Shown: positions 18,265 to 28,357, counted from the stretch's first letter. The stretch is DNA of 64,000 nt from Erwinia sp. 198 (GCF_003937915.1 NZ_RHUM01000004.1:252150-316149), one strand, 5' to 3'. Notes: generated from the letters alone by a model not told the origin. Program-made: numbers and translations.

Positions 18265-19065
18265 TTACAGATTTTCCATATTTTCCGCTTCCATTTCGCG
18301 GAAATATTTAACCGTTTTCACTTTCAGTTCCATCGTCGCTGGCTCGTCGCAAACCACGATCGATTTGGCATGCAGCTGCAGGCAGCTGATGGTCCACATA
18401 TGATTAACGTTGCCTTCGACGGCAGCCTGTAGCGCCTGGGCTTTAAGGTGTCCCGTCACCAGAATCATCACTTCTTCCGCGTCAAGCAGCGTGCCCACCC
18501 CAACGGTCAGCGCATATTTCGGTACCTGGCTGACGTCGCCGTCAAAAAAGCGGGAGTTCGCCAGGCGCGTATCGTGCGTCAGCGTCTTGATACGGGTACG
18601 GGAAGCCAGCGATGACGCGGGTTCATTAAAAGCGATATGCCCGTCGTTACCTACGCCGCCCATAAACAGGTGGATTTTACCGTAAGCGCGGATTTTCTCT
18701 TCATACTGGCGACATTCTGCGTCAATATCAGGCGCGTTGCCATTAAGAAGATTGATATTTTCACTTTGAATATCAACGTGATTGAAAAAGTTGCGATACA
18801 TAAAGCTGTGATAGCTCTCCGGATGCTCTTTCGGCAGGCCGACATATTCGTCCATATTGAACGTAACGACATGTTTAAAGCTGACCTGGCCCGCTTTATG
18901 CATTTCAATGAGATGACGATAGGCTTCCAGCGGCGTGCCGCCCGTGGGTAAACCCAGCACAAACGGGCGCTCTGCGGTTGGCTGGAACGCGTTGATACGG
19001 TTTACAATGTGGCGGGCGGCCCATTTACCGACCTGGTTTGGCGTCGCAAGCGGGATCAATCTCAT
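18265..19065 (-). CDS. nagB: Glucosamine-6-phosphate deaminase NagB
   Basis: Converts glucosamine-6-P to fructose-6-P and ammonia; allosterically activated by GlcNAc-6-P in E. coli. All 266 residues align in length. Catalytic Asp72 (NMDEYVGL), Asp141, His143 and Glu148 ([13 protein letters not shown]) are at the same numbers as in E. coli. First gene of the nagBACD transcript, divergent from nagE. Confidence 0.97.
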   Translation of the reverse strand: MRLIPLATPNQVGKWAARHIVNRINAFQPTAERPFVLGLPTGGTPLEAYRHLIEMHKAGQVSFKHVVTFNMDEYVGLPKEHPESYHSFMYRNFFNHVDIQSENINLLNGNAPDIDAECRQYEEKIRAYGKIHLFMGGVGNDGHIAFNEPASSLASRTRIKTLTHDTRLANSRFFDGDVSQVPKYALTVGVGTLLDAEEVMILVTGHLKAQALQAAVEGNVNHMWTISCLQLHAKSIVVCDEPATMELKVKTVKYFREMEAENMENL

Positions 19066-19172
19066 TTTTTTAACCTCGTTATAAGCAATTTAAGGAAGTA
19101 TTTTACACCGGTTTCACTGTAATAAGCGTAATCTGCATAATCAGTAACCGGCGCGAAACAGCATCAGGATCA

Positions 19173-19192
19173 TTTTTTTTATCATAAAATAA
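19173..19192. promoter_or_regulatory. Possible NagC operator
   Basis: TTTTTTTTATCATAAAATAA: an AT-rich 20-mer ending in AAATAA, partly matching the NagC consensus (TTATTT, spacer, AAATAA). Left half degenerate. Confidence 0.3.
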
Positions 19193-19237
19193 GTGGGCGG
19201 GGTTCGCCAGCATAAACCGTGTCAAAATAGCTTCTTT

Positions 19238-19253
19238 GGTGATAAATATCACA
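19238..19253. promoter_or_regulatory. CRP-binding site between nagB and nagE
   Basis: GGTGA-TAAATA-TCACA matches the CRP consensus TGTGA-N6-TCACA at 9 of 10 core positions, with a T-rich left and A-rich right flank. CRP activates the divergent nag promoters in E. coli. Confidence 0.65.
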
Positions 19254-19387
19254 AATGCTATGGTTTTAATTTGCGCAGCGAATTAATTTTTCCTTACACT
19301 GCGTCGAATAATGATTAGTGTCATTCAGAGCAGTCCGCTCAATAAAAACTGCACAACGGGCGCCTGGCGGCTCTCATAGGGGGAATA

Positions 19388-21334
19388 GTGAATATTTTAG
19401 GGTTCTTTCAAAGGCTGGGGCGCTCCTTACAGCTACCGATAGCCGTATTACCAGTGGCGGCGCTGATGTTGCGCTTTGGTCAGCCTGATCTATTGAATAT
19501 GCCGTTTATTGCGCAGGCTGGCGGGGCGATTTTTGACAATCTGGCGTTAATCTTCGCTATCGGGGTAGCTTCTACATGGTCTAAAGACAACGCAGGCGCA
19601 GCCGCGCTGGCAGGGGCCGTAGGCTACTTTATTCTGACTAAAGCCATGATCACCATTAATCCGGCGATCAATATGGGCGTGCTGGCGGGGATCGTCACTG
19701 GCCTGGTGGCGGGTGCCACCTATAACCGCTGGGCGGATATCAAACTGCCCGATTTTCTCAGCTTTTTCGGCGGCAAGCGTTTCGTTCCTATCGCAACCGG
19801 CTTCTTCTGTTTGATCCTGGCCGCTGTGTTTGGCTACGTCTGGCCGCCCGTGCAAAACGCCATTCATGCGGGCGGCGAGTGGATTGTCTCAGCTGGCGCG
19901 TTTGGCGCGGGCGTCTTTGGCTTCGTTAACCGTCTGCTGATCCCAACGGGTTTACATCAGGTACTGAATACCATCGCCTGGTTCCAGATCGGCGATTTCA
20001 CCAACGCCGCCGGCGCCGTTTTCCATGGCGATATCAACCGTTTCTATGCGGGCGACGGCACGGCGGGCATGTTTATGTCCGGCTTCTTCCCAATCATGAT
20101 GTTTGGCCTGCCCGGCGCGGCGCTGGCCATGTATATGGCCGCGCCGAAAGCGCGTCGTCCTATGGTTGGCGGTATGCTGCTTTCGGTAGCGGTCACCGCT
20201 TTCCTGACCGGCGTGACGGAGCCGCTGGAATTCCTGTTTATGTTCCTGGCGCCGATGCTTTATCTGATCCACGCCATCCTGACGGGCATTAGTCTTTATG
20301 TAGCGACGGCGCTGGGTATCCATGCCGGTTTCTCTTTCTCTGCGGGCGCAATCGACTATGTGCTGATGTATAACCTGCCGGCGGCCAGCAGCAATGTCTG
20401 GGTACTGCTGGTAATGGGCGCTATCGCATTTGTGGTTTACTTTGCGCTGTTCAGCGCGGTTATCCGCATGATGGATCTGAAAACGCCGGGCCGTGAGGAG
20501 GCGACCATGCAGCCGGAGGAAGAGGCTAACAGCAACACGGAAGAGGGGCTGGAACAGCTTTCGCGCCACTATATTGCCGCCGTCGGCGGGTCGGAAAACC
20601 TGAACGTTATTGATGCCTGCATTACCCGCCTGCGTCTTTCCGTCAAAGATGCCGCGCAGGTAAACGATGCGGCCTGTAAGCGTCTGGGCGCATCAGGCGT
20701 GGTGAAGCTGAACAAGCAAACTATTCAGGTTATTATCGGCGCCAAAGCGGAATCCGTGGCGGAGACGATGAAAAAAATCATTGCCAAAGGGCCGGTCGCG
20801 CCGATTGCGGTCAGCGCCGTCGCCGCGACCGTTGCGCCAACCACGCCGCCTGCACCGGCCGCCGCTGCGAAGGGCGTGCTTGAAACGCTGCTGGCGCCGG
20901 TAAGCGGAGAAGTTGTGGCGCTGGAGCAGGTGCCGGATGAGGCTTTCGCCAGCAAGGCGGTCGGCGAGGGCGTAGCCATCAGGCCAACCGGCAGTACGGT
21001 GGTCTCGCCTGCCAGCGGTACCATACTGAAAATCTTCAACACCAACCATGCCTTCTGTCTGGAAACGGAGAAAGGTCTGGAAGTGGTGGTGCATATGGGC
21101 ATCGACACCGTCGCGCTGGAAGGAAAGGGCTTTACGCGGCTGGTAGAAGAGGGCGCACAGGTTAAAGCGGGTGAACCGATTCTGGAGATGGATCTGGCCT
21201 GGCTTAACAGCCATGCGAAATCGATGATCAGCCCGGTCGTGGTCACCAATATTGAAGATTTTAGCGGCATCAGGCTGGTTGCGGGCGATACCGTCATTGC
21301 GGGCGAAAGTCCACTTTGCGAAATTACCGGCTGA
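19388..21334 (+). CDS. nagE: GlcNAc-specific PTS permease NagE (EIICBA)
   Basis: Imports and phosphorylates N-acetylglucosamine. A single 648-residue chain (same as E. coli) holds EIIC (about 1-370: MNILGFFQRLGRSLQLPIAV, many helices), EIIB (active Cys in DACITRLRLS near 412) and EIIA (active His in VVHMGIDTVALEG near 568), with a Pro/Ala-rich linker before EIIA. The start is GTG, preceded by AGGGGGA. Transcribed away from nagBACD and ends in a strong terminator. Confidence 0.97.
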   Translation: MNILGFFQRLGRSLQLPIAVLPVAALMLRFGQPDLLNMPFIAQAGGAIFDNLALIFAIGVASTWSKDNAGAAALAGAVGYFILTKAMITINPAINMGVLAGIVTGLVAGATYNRWADIKLPDFLSFFGGKRFVPIATGFFCLILAAVFGYVWPPVQNAIHAGGEWIVSAGAFGAGVFGFVNRLLIPTGLHQVLNTIAWFQIGDFTNAAGAVFHGDINRFYAGDGTAGMFMSGFFPIMMFGLPGAALAMYMAAPKARRPMVGGMLLSVAVTAFLTGVTEPLEFLFMFLAPMLYLIHAILTGISLYVATALGIHAGFSFSAGAIDYVLMYNLPAASSNVWVLLVMGAIAFVVYFALFSAVIRMMDLKTPGREEATMQPEEEANSNTEEGLEQLSRHYIAAVGGSENLNVIDACITRLRLSVKDAAQVNDAACKRLGASGVVKLNKQTIQVIIGAKAESVAETMKKIIAKGPVAPIAVSAVAATVAPTTPPAPAAAAKGVLETLLAPVSGEVVALEQVPDEAFASKAVGEGVAIRPTGSTVVSPASGTILKIFNTNHAFCLETEKGLEVVVHMGIDTVALEGKGFTRLVEEGAQVKAGEPILEMDLAWLNSHAKSMISPVVVTNIEDFSGIRLVAGDTVIAGESPLCEITG

Positions 21335-21354
21335 GGGCAGCGGTAAAAAAACGA

Positions 21355-21382
21355 GGGCGGGAAGCGATTCCCGCCCTTTTTT
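21355..21382 (+). terminator. Terminator of nagE
   Basis: GGGCGGGAA / TTCCCGCCC, 9-bp stem with a GCGA tetraloop, followed by TTTTTT. Confidence 0.93.
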
Positions 21383-21475
21383 ATGCGATACGCTAACAAA
21401 CGGTTGTTTCCCTGAACGGCTTTGTGGATCATACTCCGTTATTTCACGCACTACAGTATTCCAGAGGATATTAAG

Positions 21476-23143
21476 ATGAGTGAGGCTGAAGCCCGCCCAA
21501 CTAACTTTATTCGTCAGATCATCGACGAAGATCTGGCGAACGGTAAGCACACTAGCGTGCATACTCGCTTCCCGCCGGAGCCGAACGGCTATTTGCATAT
21601 TGGTCACGCCAAATCAATCTGCCTGAACTTTGGTATTGCTCAGGATTACCAGGGCGAGTGCAATTTGCGTTTCGACGACACTAACCCGGTCAAAGAAGAT
21701 CTGGAGTATGTCGAATCAATCAAGCGTGACGTACAGTGGCTGGGCTTCGAGTGGAGCGGCAAGGTCCGTTATTCCTCTGACTATTTTGACCAGCTGCATC
21801 ATTATGCCGTTGAGTTGATTAATAAAGGTCTGGCCTATGTAGATGAGCTGTCGCCGGAGCAGATCCGTGAGTATCGCGGCACCCTGACCTCGCCGGGTAA
21901 AAACAGCCCGTATCGCGATCGCAGCGTAGAAGAAAACCTGGCGCTGTTTGAGAAAATGCGCAACGGCGAATTCGCCGAGGGCAGCGCCTGCCTGCGTGCC
22001 AAAATCGATATGGCCTCTAACTTTATCGTTATGCGCGATCCGGTACTCTATCGCATCAAGTTTGCCGAACATCACCAGACCGGCAATAAGTGGTGCATCT
22101 ACCCGATGTATGACTTCACCCACTGCATTTCCGACGCCCTGGAAGGCATTACGCATTCGCTTTGTACGCTGGAGTTCCAGGACAACCGTCGCCTGTACGA
22201 TTGGGTGCTGGACAATATCACCATCCCGACGCATCCGCGCCAGTACGAGTTTTCGCGCCTGAATCTTGAATACGCCATCATGTCCAAGCGCAAGCTGAAC
22301 CTGCTGGTAACCGAAAAAATCGTGGAAGGCTGGGACGATCCGCGCATGCTGACCGTTTCCGGTTTGCGCCGTCGCGGCTATTCGGCCGCCTCGATCCGCG
22401 AGTTCTGCCGTCGCATTGGCATTACCAAGCAGGACAACATTGTTGAGATGGCGTCGCTGGAATCCTGTATCCGCGACGATCTCAATGAAAACGCGCCGCG
22501 TGCTATGGCCGTTCTCGATCCGGTTAAGCTGGTGATTGAGAATCTGCCGGCCAACCATGAAGAAATCATCACCATGCCGAACCATCCGAACAAGCCGGAG
22601 ATGGGAACGCGTGAAGTGCCGTTCAGCCGTGAGATTTATATCGATCGTGCGGATTTCCGTGAAGAAGCCAACAAGCACTATAAGCGTCTGGTGCTGGGTA
22701 AAGAAGTTCGTCTGCGTAACGCTTACGTCATTAAAGCCGAGCGCGTGGCTAAAGATGAAGAAGGCAACATCACCTGCCTGTTCTGCACCTGCGACGTCGA
22801 TACGCTGAGTAAAGATCCGGCTGACGGACGCAAGGTGAAAGGCGTGATCCATTGGGTATCCGCCGAGCATGCGCTGCCGGCCGAGTTCCGTCTTTACGAT
22901 CGTCTGTTCAGCGTGCCGAATCCTGGCGGCGCCGAGGATTTTCTGACCACGATTAACCCGGACTCGCTGGTTATCCGTCAGGGCTTTGTCGAGCCGGGTC
23001 TGAAGGCCGCGGAAGCGTCCAGTCCGTTCCAGTTTGAGCGTGAAGGCTATTTCTGCGCGGACAGCGTTTACTCCAGCAGCAGCCATCTGGTGTTTAACCG
23101 CACGGTCGGCCTGCGCGATACCTGGGCTAAAAGCGGTGAATAG
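21476..23143 (+). CDS. glnS: Glutaminyl-tRNA synthetase
   Basis: Class I aminoacyl-tRNA synthetase charging the glutamine tRNAs, including those at 12.3-12.7 kb. The 555-residue protein starts at the ATG at 21476, preceded by AGAGGA. It has HIGH at 41-44 ([11 protein letters not shown]), the KMSKS-equivalent MSKRKL near 270, and the anticodon-binding beta-barrels in the C-terminal 200 residues. About 100 nt after the nagE terminator, with its own terminator. Confidence 0.97.
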   Translation: MSEAEARPTNFIRQIIDEDLANGKHTSVHTRFPPEPNGYLHIGHAKSICLNFGIAQDYQGECNLRFDDTNPVKEDLEYVESIKRDVQWLGFEWSGKVRYSSDYFDQLHHYAVELINKGLAYVDELSPEQIREYRGTLTSPGKNSPYRDRSVEENLALFEKMRNGEFAEGSACLRAKIDMASNFIVMRDPVLYRIKFAEHHQTGNKWCIYPMYDFTHCISDALEGITHSLCTLEFQDNRRLYDWVLDNITIPTHPRQYEFSRLNLEYAIMSKRKLNLLVTEKIVEGWDDPRMLTVSGLRRRGYSAASIREFCRRIGITKQDNIVEMASLESCIRDDLNENAPRAMAVLDPVKLVIENLPANHEEIITMPNHPNKPEMGTREVPFSREIYIDRADFREEANKHYKRLVLGKEVRLRNAYVIKAERVAKDEEGNITCLFCTCDVDTLSKDPADGRKVKGVIHWVSAEHALPAEFRLYDRLFSVPNPGGAEDFLTTINPDSLVIRQGFVEPGLKAAEASSPFQFEREGYFCADSVYSSSSHLVFNRTVGLRDTWAKSGE

Positions 23144-23160
23144 GTCGTGATTTAACAAAA

Positions 23161-23187
23161 AAGCAGCCTTTAGGCTGCTTTTTTTTT
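23161..23187 (+). terminator. Terminator of glnS
   Basis: AAGCAGCC-TTTA-GGCTGCTT followed by a run of nine T, 17 nt past the glnS stop. Confidence 0.93.
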
Positions 23188-23396
23188 GGATAATGTATTT
23201 AACTGCTTAACGGCTGAAAAACAAATATAAGACAACCTGTTTTACATCATAGTTTACGACGACAATAATTGTTATTAATTGCCAGTCACCTGACCAGTAA
23301 ATATAATTGGCGCGTGGTCGGTTAATTACTGTTTGTTATTTTTTATATTTTAAGATTATTTATTTTTTTTGTATTTCTTTCGAGAAGGATTTCTAA

Positions 23397-24800
23397 ATGC
23401 ACTCTGTCAATTTAGCGCGGAAAGCGCTGGCGATAGCTGTCGCCTGCGGATCTACCCTTGTCGGCAGCTTTTATGTTCCTGCTGCTTCCGCCGACGGTTT
23501 TATTGATGACTCGACGCTGACCGGCGGGATTTATTACTGGCAGCGGCAACGCGACAGAAAAGAAATGGATCCGGTTCATAATAAGTATGGCCAGTACACG
23601 GAAAATCTTCATCATGCCACTTTTAACGGCAGCCTCGATTTCTCTTCAGGCTATGCGGCGGATTTTATCGGTATAGAGCTGGGCGTGCATGGTGCACTGC
23701 AGCTCGCGGGAACCGGGCCTGCCGCGCCGAATGAAATCGCTTTCAGCAATGCAAAAAAACGCTGGGACGAAAGATTCGATGGCGACGCCGACGGCGCTTC
23801 CTTTTATAAAGCGGCTGTTAAGCTGAAGCATGATAATTATTGGTTAAAAGCAGGTTATATACAGCCTCAGGGACAAACGCTAATTGTGCCGCAATGGGGG
23901 TTTGTACCCGGCACCTATCGCGGATTTGAAGTCGGCTCGGTTTATGATTTTGATGATGCGGGCGCGCTTTCCCTCTCATATATGTGGACGGATGAATATA
24001 AAGCGCCGTGGTATCGTAAAATGTATAATTTTCGTAAACCCGATTTAAAAACGGAAATAAAATATCTTCACTCCCTCGGCATAAAGTACGATTTTAAAAA
24101 CAAGCTGGTGCTGGAAGGGGCGCTGGGTCAGGCAGAAAATTATATGGAGCAGTATTTTAGCGAAGTGTCCTGGGCGTTTCCTGTTGCCGGCAACGATCTG
24201 CATACCAGCTGGCAATTTTACGGTGCGCGTAATAAGGAACAGGGCGGCGTAAACAATATCAATAATGTTTATGATGGCCTGGCCTGGCTGCAGGCCGTGA
24301 CGCTGAACTACAAAACCGGCCCGTTTGATTTTCGCGTTGAGGGCACCATGGTAAAAGCCCACGGCAACCAGGGCTTTTTTCTGGCGCGCATGACGCCGGT
24401 AGGGGCGACCTCCAACGGGCGTAACGACGTCTGGTGGGATTCCCGCAGCGACTTTAACGCCAACGGGCAGAAGGCGCTGTATGGCGGCGTGATGTACGAC
24501 CTGAAAGGCTGGCAAATGCCGGGCTGGGCGGTAGGCACTTCTTATGCTTACGGCTGGGATGCCCGTCCATCCACGGATCCGATTTACGATCAAAGCATGC
24601 GCCGCAGCGAGTCTGCCTGGAATATGGATCTGCGCTACACGGTACAGCATGGTCGCGCCAAAGATACGCAGGTCAACCTGCACTATACCCGTTACAAAAA
24701 CCATTCTGATATTCCCAGCTTCAGCAACGGCTACGGCAATATGTTTCAGGACGAAAAGGACGTGAGGCTGACCGTGATCGCGCCTTTCACCGTGTTTTGA
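23397..24800 (+). CDS. chiP: Chitoporin ChiP
   Basis: Outer-membrane channel for chito-oligosaccharides (OprD/ChiP family). The signal peptide runs to about residue 32 (cut after ASA, then DGFIDDSTLTGGIYYWQR, a family hallmark). The mature part has the aromatic-rich strands of a 16-strand barrel and ends with ...TVIAPFTVF, a terminal Phe. Length 467 against 468 in E. coli. GAGAAGGATTTC precedes the ATG; in E. coli this region is paired by the sRNA ChiX, so similar control is possible but not shown. It is followed by the chitobiase gene; chiQ (ybfN), the usual small lipoprotein gene, is missing. Confidence 0.93.
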   Translation: MHSVNLARKALAIAVACGSTLVGSFYVPAASADGFIDDSTLTGGIYYWQRQRDRKEMDPVHNKYGQYTENLHHATFNGSLDFSSGYAADFIGIELGVHGALQLAGTGPAAPNEIAFSNAKKRWDERFDGDADGASFYKAAVKLKHDNYWLKAGYIQPQGQTLIVPQWGFVPGTYRGFEVGSVYDFDDAGALSLSYMWTDEYKAPWYRKMYNFRKPDLKTEIKYLHSLGIKYDFKNKLVLEGALGQAENYMEQYFSEVSWAFPVAGNDLHTSWQFYGARNKEQGGVNNINNVYDGLAWLQAVTLNYKTGPFDFRVEGTMVKAHGNQGFFLARMTPVGATSNGRNDVWWDSRSDFNANGQKALYGGVMYDLKGWQMPGWAVGTSYAYGWDARPSTDPIYDQSMRRSESAWNMDLRYTVQHGRAKDTQVNLHYTRYKNHSDIPSFSNGYGNMFQDEKDVRLTVIAPFTVF

Positions 24801-24856
24801 TGCCCTGTGCTGCCAGACCCGGCCGCGGCAAAAGCGCATCGGACGGGGAAGACGCT

Positions 24857-24879
24857 TTTTTCTGCTGACGGCAGAAAAA
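24857..24879 (+). other. Hairpin in the chiP-chitobiase spacer
   Basis: TTTTTCTGC and GCAGAAAAA form a perfect 9-bp stem around a 5-nt loop, 25 nt before the chitobiase start. No T-run follows, so it does not look like a terminator; it may set mRNA stability or translation between the two cistrons. Confidence 0.45.
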
Positions 24880-24903
24880 CTTAAATAGCGGACGAGGAAA
24901 GAA

Positions 24904-27555
24904 ATGAAAAAATTGAGAGTAACACTTGTGGCGACAGCACTGATGATGGCCAGCGGCAGCGCCGTTGCGGATCAACGCGTCGTCGATCAAATCAGCCGGT
25001 TTGGCGTAAAGTATACCGTTAACGATAACCATGCCGCGCTGCACGGCGTTGATTGTGCGGCGCTGGGGGCTGACTGGGCTTCCTGCAACAGGGCAACGAT
25101 TACCTTAACTAACCCCGGCGAAGCGCTAACCAGTAAAAACTGGGCTATCTGGCTGCCCAATATTCGTCAGACGCTGCGGGTGGACAACGACCAGTTCCGC
25201 ATGGTGCACGTGGTAGGGGATCTGACGCGGCTGGAGCCAACCGAAAAGTTTACCGGTTTCGCCGCCGGCGAATCGGTGGATATTCCCATCGTTAACGAAT
25301 ACTGGCAGCTGTTTATCACGGACGTGATGCCGCGCTGGTACGTTACTTCCGAAAACGCGCAGCCTAAAATCATCGCCAGCACGGATACGGAGGATCTGAC
25401 CTCGTTTGTCTCGCCGATGGATAACCACTGGAAGCGGACGGCCGACGATCGCAACGTGCTGATGACGCCCGTCAGCCGCTTTGAAAAAAACAGCGATACG
25501 CCACAGCTCGCTGCCGAAGCGCTGCGCGGACAGATCCTGCCGACGCCGCTGCATATTACTCTCCATGCGGAGGATGCCGATTTAAGCCGGGGCGTGCAGT
25601 TCGAGCTGACCGGGCTTAACGCCGATTCCGCAGAAGCGGTAAGGGATCGTTTTGCGCTGCTTGGCCTGGCAGAAAATGGGCAGGGTTATGTTATCAAAAG
25701 CAAGCTTGCGCCCGCCGTTTTCACGGGCAACGAGGCGGTTTCCGGCGCCTACAGGCTGAGCGTCCGCGCGCAGGAAGCGCGGGTGGAAGGTTTTGACGAG
25801 GCGGGGATCTATTACGGCATGATGTCCATTCTGTCGCTGCTGCCGGCCAGCGGCGAACAGAAGATCGCTACTCTGGACGTCACCGATGCACCACGCATGG
25901 CGTATCGCGGTATTTTTCTCGATATCGGCCGTAACTTCCACAGCAAAGAGGCGGTGCTGCGCCTGTTGGATCAGATGGCGGCGGTTAAACTCAATAAATT
26001 CCATTTTCATCTGAGCGATGATGAAGGCTGGCGTATTGAGATCCCCGGCCTGCCGGAGCTGACCGGGATCGGGGCCAGACGCTGCCACGATCTGACGGAG
26101 CAGCGCTGTCTGCTGCCGCAGCTGGGATCCGGGCCTTTCGCTGACGCCCAGGGCAATGGCTATCTGACCCGCGACGACTACATTACTATTCTACGCTATG
26201 CCAAAGCGCGCGGCATCGAAGTCATCCCGGAAATCGATATGCCCGCTCATGCCAGGGCGGCGGTTATTGCTATGGAAGCCCGCTACAACCGGCTGATGAA
26301 AGAAGGTAAGGCCAAAGAGGCAAACGAGTACCGTCTGGTCGATCCGACTGATACTTCAAACACGACTTCCGTGCAGTTTTACGATCGTACCAGCTATCTG
26401 AATCCCTGCCTGGATTCCTCCATGCGTTTTGTTGATAAGGTGATTAGCGAAATCCAGGCAATGCATCAGGCGGCCGGCGTGCCGTTAACCACCTGGCACT
26501 TTGGCGGCGACGAGGCGAAAAATATCCGCCTGGGCGCTGGCTATACCGATGCGGCCAATCCCGAAGTGGGCAAGGGCAGGATCGATTTGAGCAAGGAAGA
26601 TAAACCCTGGTCGAAATCGCAGGTTTGTCAGGCACTGGTGAAATCGGGCAAGGTCGCGGATATGGATCATCTGCCCAGCTACTTTGGCAAAAAGGTCAGC
26701 GAGCGGGTAAACGCGCACGGTATAGAAAAGATGCAGGCGTGGCAGGATGGCCTGAAGGACGCGAAGGGCGCTAAAGACTTTGCGACCAAACGCATGGGGG
26801 TTAATTTCTGGGACACGCTTTTCTGGGGCGGCTTTGACAGCGTTAACGACTGGGCTAACAAAGGCTATGAGGTCACCGTCTCCAGCCCGGACTATCTCTA
26901 TATGGATTTCCCTTATGAGGTTAATCCGCTGGAAAGGGGCTATTACTGGGGTACCCGCTTCAACGACGAGCGTAAAATGTTCAGCTTCGCGCCGGACAAT
27001 ATGCCGCAGAATGCAGAGACATCGGTGGATCGCGACGGTAACTTCTTTGATGCTAAATCCGATAAGCCCTGGCCGGGCGTGTATGGGATTTCAGCCCAGC
27101 TCTGGAGCGAAACCGTACGTACCGACGAGCAGATGGAGTGGATGATTTTCCCACGCGCTCTGGCCGTGGCGGAGCGCGGCTGGCATCGTGCCGCCTGGGA
27201 GCAGACTTACCAGGCCGGACATGAGTATAAAGGCGGCGAAACAAGGCATGTCGATCGGGCGACGTTGAACAGGGACTGGCAGCGTTATGCAAACCTGCTG
27301 GGCCAGCGCGAGCTGCCGAAAATGGATAAAGCCGGGATCAACTATCGTCTGCCGCAGCCGGGTGCACGTATTGTCGCGGGCAGGCTGGAGGCCAATATTG
27401 CACTGCCTGGCGTGGCTATCGACTACTCGCTGGACGGTGGCAACAGCTGGCAGCGCTATCATGACAGCGCCCGTCCGTCGGTTTCCGGTGAGGTCTTGAT
27501 CCGCGCCGTCAGTAGCGACGGCAAGCGCTTCAGCCGCGTGGAGAGCCTGAAATAG
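24904..27555 (+). CDS. Periplasmic beta-N-acetylhexosaminidase (chitobiase), GH20
   Basis: Splits GlcNAc from chitobiose and short chito-oligosaccharides. The 883-residue protein has a signal peptide cut after AVA near residue 22 and then the Serratia chitobiase layout: carbohydrate-binding-like CHB_HEX domain (about 25-190), GH20b domain (about 210-330), catalytic TIM barrel (about 335-780) and CHB_HEX_C domain at the end. The catalytic pair is Asp536-Glu537 in WHFGGDEAKN; LSDDEGWRIEI and EIDMPAHARA are further GH20 motifs. GAGGAAAG precedes the ATG. The 103-nt distance from chiP and the shared terminator suggest one operon. E. coli lacks this gene here; Serratia has chiP-chiQ-ctb. Confidence 0.93.
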   Translation: MKKLRVTLVATALMMASGSAVADQRVVDQISRFGVKYTVNDNHAALHGVDCAALGADWASCNRATITLTNPGEALTSKNWAIWLPNIRQTLRVDNDQFRMVHVVGDLTRLEPTEKFTGFAAGESVDIPIVNEYWQLFITDVMPRWYVTSENAQPKIIASTDTEDLTSFVSPMDNHWKRTADDRNVLMTPVSRFEKNSDTPQLAAEALRGQILPTPLHITLHAEDADLSRGVQFELTGLNADSAEAVRDRFALLGLAENGQGYVIKSKLAPAVFTGNEAVSGAYRLSVRAQEARVEGFDEAGIYYGMMSILSLLPASGEQKIATLDVTDAPRMAYRGIFLDIGRNFHSKEAVLRLLDQMAAVKLNKFHFHLSDDEGWRIEIPGLPELTGIGARRCHDLTEQRCLLPQLGSGPFADAQGNGYLTRDDYITILRYAKARGIEVIPEIDMPAHARAAVIAMEARYNRLMKEGKAKEANEYRLVDPTDTSNTTSVQFYDRTSYLNPCLDSSMRFVDKVISEIQAMHQAAGVPLTTWHFGGDEAKNIRLGAGYTDAANPEVGKGRIDLSKEDKPWSKSQVCQALVKSGKVADMDHLPSYFGKKVSERVNAHGIEKMQAWQDGLKDAKGAKDFATKRMGVNFWDTLFWGGFDSVNDWANKGYEVTVSSPDYLYMDFPYEVNPLERGYYWGTRFNDERKMFSFAPDNMPQNAETSVDRDGNFFDAKSDKPWPGVYGISAQLWSETVRTDEQMEWMIFPRALAVAERGWHRAAWEQTYQAGHEYKGGETRHVDRATLNRDWQRYANLLGQRELPKMDKAGINYRLPQPGARIVAGRLEANIALPGVAIDYSLDGGNSWQRYHDSARPSVSGEVLIRAVSSDGKRFSRVESLK

Positions 27556-27570
27556 TCGGGGCGCAGGCAA

Positions 27571-27600
27571 AAAAAACCGGTGAGCGATCGCCGGTTTTTT
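27571..27600. terminator. Bidirectional terminator between chitobiase and fur
   Basis: AAAAAACCGG / CCGGTTTTTT surround a 10-nt loop. T-runs on both strands suit the convergent genes on each side. Confidence 0.88.
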
Positions 27601-27611
27601 ATTGAAATCGA

Positions 27612-28055
27612 TTACTTATCGTGCAGCGTGTCGTCTTCACGACAGTCGCCGGTAGCGCAGTGGCCGTAAAGATAGAGGCTGTGGTTGCTGAGCTTGATAC
27701 CGTGCTTCGTCGCAATATCACGCTGACGGGATTCAATAGACTCGTCGCTGAATTCAATTACTTTGCCGCAGTCCAGGCAGATAAGGTGATCGTGGTGCTG
27801 CTGCTGGGTCAGTTCAAACACGGACTTGCCGCCTTCGAAGTTATGACGGGTCACGATCCCCGCATCGTCAAACTGGTTCAGAACGCGGTAAACCGTCGCC
27901 AGGCCAATCTCTTCGCCCATGTCGATCAGGCGTTTATACAAATCTTCCGCACTGACGTGATGGCTCTCTGGTTCCTGAAGCACTTCCAGAATTTTCAGTC
28001 GAGGAAGCGTGACTTTCAGGCCGGCCTTCTTTAATGCGGTGTTATTGTCAGTCAT
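27612..28055 (-). CDS. fur: Ferric uptake regulator Fur
   Basis: Iron-responsive repressor. The 147-residue protein has the N-terminal winged helix (LKVTLPRLKILEVLQ...LATVYRVLNQFDDAG, about 11-68), the metal site HHDH at 87-90 and Cys93/Cys96 (CLDCGK), and a second Cys pair near the end (HCATGDC). One residue shorter than E. coli. Its ATG overlaps the stop of an upstream short ORF resembling uof. Converges on the chitobiase gene. Confidence 0.97.
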   Translation of the reverse strand: MTDNNTALKKAGLKVTLPRLKILEVLQEPESHHVSAEDLYKRLIDMGEEIGLATVYRVLNQFDDAGIVTRHNFEGGKSVFELTQQQHHDHLICLDCGKVIEFSDESIESRQRDIATKHGIKLSNHSLYLYGHCATGDCREDDTLHDK

Positions 28056-28111
28056 GCGGATATTGTCCTGTTACTTTGCTGGTCACTAAGTGGCTGAAAA
28101 GCCGCGAGCAT
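28052..28111 (-). CDS. uof: uof-like leader ORF overlapping fur
   Basis: A 19-codon frame (MLAAFQPLSDQQSNRTISA) whose TGA overlaps the fur ATG as ATGA. In E. coli, uof lies upstream of fur, ends by overlapping its start, and is the element through which RyhB controls fur by coupling. The frame is open a little further up (a TTG at 28123 would give 23 codons), so the exact start is uncertain; neither start has a good ribosome-binding site. Position and overlap are seen; the uof identity is inferred. Confidence 0.5.
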   Translation of the reverse strand: MLAAFQPLSDQQSNRTISA

Positions 28112-28357
28112 CGGTCGACGCAAAAGCTGAGCGTCTCATTATAGAACCGATGCCTTGAAGAAACCACAGCGGAGATGCAAAACCATCAGGGGATGTAAGG
28201 ATAAGAAGTCGTTACGTCCGGAAAAGCAAGCACCCATTTACGCTGGGTTGTCAGTTCGCTCTGCCTGATTTTCGGCGCCGCAGAAGCGGAGGCGGAGCAG
28301 TGCTATTGTACCGTTTTGACGGTAAAAGTTACAAATATGTATCTATCACTTCTATAG

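Larger units (their letters stand above)
19066..19387. promoter_or_regulatory. Divergent nagB-nagE control region
   Basis: A 322-nt gene-free region between two divergent NagC-regulated units. I see one CRP-like site (19238-19253) and an AT-rich segment with an AAATAA half-site at about 19173-19192 that could be one NagC operator. Looping between two NagC sites is known in E. coli; I could not identify both operators here. Confidence 0.6.
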
